Source: Desulfolucanica intricata
Lineage (GTDB): Bacteria > Bacillota > Desulfotomaculia > Desulfotomaculales > Desulfofarciminaceae
DNA: 64,000 nucleotides
Assembly (NCBI RefSeq): GCF_001592105.1
Contig: NZ_BCWE01000002.1
Location: forward strand, 186,001 to 250,000
Reading direction: 5' to 3'
Position 1 is the stretch's first letter. Each line of letters opens with the position of its first letter. A program made the position numbers and the translations under genes. Under the pieces are notes generated by a model that was not told the origin of the DNA, did not search any database, and was given only the letters and a program-made list of their open reading frames with translations. Shown here one piece after another: positions 62,566-64,000 of this stretch.

Positions 62566-64000
62566 CGCCATATACCTGCAGCTGACCAAAGTGAACCAAT
62601 TTATCTTTGCCACCCTTCTTGGCCCGGAGCAAAGCCCGATCCGCCTTTTTGAACAGCTCTCCCAAATCCCCGGCGTCCTTGGGAAAGACTGCCAACCCCA
62701 AACTTACAGTTATTCTTGCTGTACGGTATTCATCTATACTAAACGGGTAAGTGCGCACCGACTGCCGAAGACTGTCCGCCAACAGGTGACCTTCTTCCTC
62801 GCTTACACCCGGTAGTAATAAGGCAAACTCCTGCCCTCCGGTGCGCCCCAGAAGCCCTTCATTACCCACTTTCTCCTTTAGAAGCCGGCCAAGCTGCATC
62901 AAAACATTGTCCCCGGCCCAATAACCGTGGCGGTCATTAAAAGGCTTAAAATAATCCACATCAATAATAACCAGAATCAAGCTGTGCCCCTCGGTCAAAG
63001 CCCGTTCATACTCCGCCTGGGCCCGCAGAAAGAAATACTTGCGGTTATGCACTTTAGTTAAGCCGTCAGTAACAGACATCGCCTCAATTTGTTTATGCAA
63101 AAGGGACTGGATAATCGCTACTTTAGCCTGCCCGCTCATAATGGTCATTAACTGCAAGTCACCCTTGTCAAAAGCCTGCGAACGCTTGTCCCCCAAAGCA
63201 ATAAGTCCCACCGCATCACCGTCGGATAAAAGCGGAACGGCCAGCAAGGAACGCTGCATCCGGACCCAGCCCTGCTCAGACTTCAGATGACAGCCATCAT
63301 ACCCGTCAAAAAGTATTCTTGGCCTACCGGTCAAAACCAGCTGCCCGAGAATCCCCTCACCTTTTTCCAGTGGTAGCTGCCGGATTTGCCCGGCATAGGG
63401 ACTATGCACAGCAGCAGGCTGAAACCGCCCCTGGGCACCCGACCAAACATACACTACCCCGGTATGATAGGGAATAACACTGCGGACCTGAGTTAAAATG
63501 AGCTCCAGTAATTCTTCCAGCGGCACCTGGGCACCAAAACGCCGGGCCACCTCATATAAAGCCGTTAATTCCCGGTTAGCCAGGGCCAGGTTAACGTATA
63601 TTCGCAGAATAAACTGCATCACCAGTACCGGAACAAAAAACAGGAGAATTCCGTAAATACCGATATTTTTGTATATTAAGACCATTAATATCCCAAACGG
63701 TGCTGACAATAGATATGTAAAGCCGGCCCACTGCAGCGCATCACTCCAGGTCACCAGCGGGTACCTCTGCCGGTAGGGTGCCTGATAGAAATAAACCAAT
63801 AAATTATTAATCGCAAAATAACTACAGGTAAAAACCAACAGCGGGGCAGCATTAGCATAATTTATCCCTGAAGCTTCACCCCCGGCCAGGGTATAAAGCT
63901 CAGCCGCCCCCAGAGCGGCTAAAACATACATCCCGGCATTAAACAATGTAGTTCTTAAGGGGTTGCCCCGGTTGGCAACCCCCTGCCCAATCAGTGCAGA
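62558..64000 (-). CDS. Membrane GAF-GGDEF protein, N-terminus beyond window
   Basis: Frame stays open to the edge of the window, so the start is missing. Seen: N-terminal helices, a GAF domain in the middle (GILGQLVLTGRPRILFDG) and a C-terminal GGDEF domain with DVDYFKPFND and RTGGQEFALLLPG. The signature reads GGQEF, with Gln at the usual Asp/Glu. Diguanylate cyclase activity is therefore uncertain. Coupled to comFC. Confidence 0.85.
   Translation of the reverse strand, partial: SALIGQGVANRGNPLRTTLFNAGMYVLAALGAAELYTLAGGEASGINYANAAPLLVFTCSYFAINNLLVYFYQAPYRQRYPLVTWSDALQWAGFTYLLSAPFGILMVLIYKNIGIYGILLFFVPVLVMQFILRIYVNLALANRELTALYEVARRFGAQVPLEELLELILTQVRSVIPYHTGVVYVWSGAQGRFQPAAVHSPYAGQIRQLPLEKGEGILGQLVLTGRPRILFDGYDGCHLKSEQGWVRMQRSLLAVPLLSDGDAVGLIALGDKRSQAFDKGDLQLMTIMSGQAKVAIIQSLLHKQIEAMSVTDGLTKVHNRKYFFLRAQAEYERALTEGHSLILVIIDVDYFKPFNDRHGYWAGDNVLMQLGRLLKEKVGNEGLLGRTGGQEFALLLPGVSEEEGHLLADSLRQSVRTYPFSIDEYRTARITVSLGLAVFPKDAGDLGELFKKADRALLRAKKGGKDKLVHFGQLQVYGDV

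Noticed and set aside
1-64000. CRISPR arrays, tRNA or rRNA genes, insertion sequences
   Set aside because: No regularly spaced direct repeats, no cloverleaf I could recognise, and no transposase reading frame were found by eye.

Overview
The window looks like a chromosomal segment from an anaerobic, probably spore-forming Gram-positive bacterium of the Desulfotomaculum/Pelotomaculum type (Peptococcaceae). This is inferred from the gene families, not from a database match. Supporting signs are a selenocysteine formate dehydrogenase, an aldehyde oxidoreductase of the Mop type, two Moco-type riboswitches, ModD, CooT, a small YjcZ-like sporulation-type protein, and low-GC Gram-positive ribosome binding sites. 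No rRNA, tRNA, transposase, prophage or CRISPR array was found. Most genes lie on the minus strand.

Region 1 (1-14.7 kb) is a molybdenum/tungsten island. It holds a Mo-hydroxylase (partial), two MoeA-like proteins with a C-terminal cysteine motif, a MoeA, a LysM-TupA fusion, a UGA-interrupted (selenocysteine) formate dehydrogenase, the modABC-modD transport operon headed by an unlisted 52-residue membrane peptide, and a divergent HTH-molybdate-binding regulator. Two Moco-type aptamers, each followed by an intrinsic terminator, precede the moeA-like gene and the fdhA operon. Uptake, sensing, cofactor maturation and two cofactor-using enzymes are therefore together.

Region 2 (14.9-25.5 kb) is a set of small accessory units: an ECF sigma factor with its membrane-anchored LolA/RseB-like partner, a lone proA, a PadR-GH3-MFS operon (acyl-adenylating amidosynthetase plus exporter), and a UvrD-like helicase translationally overlapped with a Cas4/AddB-like Fe-S nuclease.

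Region 3 (25.6-38.9 kb) carries uvrC, then two CBO0543-like membrane proteins, a TetR-controlled HlyD/ABC-2 exporter, and uvrB-uvrA. A duplicated promoter-operator of the TetR unit lies upstream of uvrC with no obvious gene to drive.

Region 4 (38.9-47.5 kb) has two tiny genes found by eye (a Gly/Pro/Lys-rich protein and a YjcZ-like peptide), alanine dehydrogenase with an amino-acid permease, a divergent PocR-type kinase and YesN-type regulator, an orphan sugar-binding lipoprotein, a DUF2508 protein, a family 4 uracil-DNA glycosylase and cooT.

Region 5 (47.6-64 kb) is core cell-envelope and translation machinery: a MinJ-like PDZ protein, CtpA, an EnvC-like M23 protein, FtsX/FtsE, split transketolase with YitT, an HPP protein, prfB with programmed +1 frameshift, secA, hpf, csp, comFC and a truncated GAF-GGDEF protein. 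Two DnaA boxes in tandem lie between csp and comFC. A roughly 38-bp element shared by the fdhA and secA upstream regions is the least explained sequence in the window.
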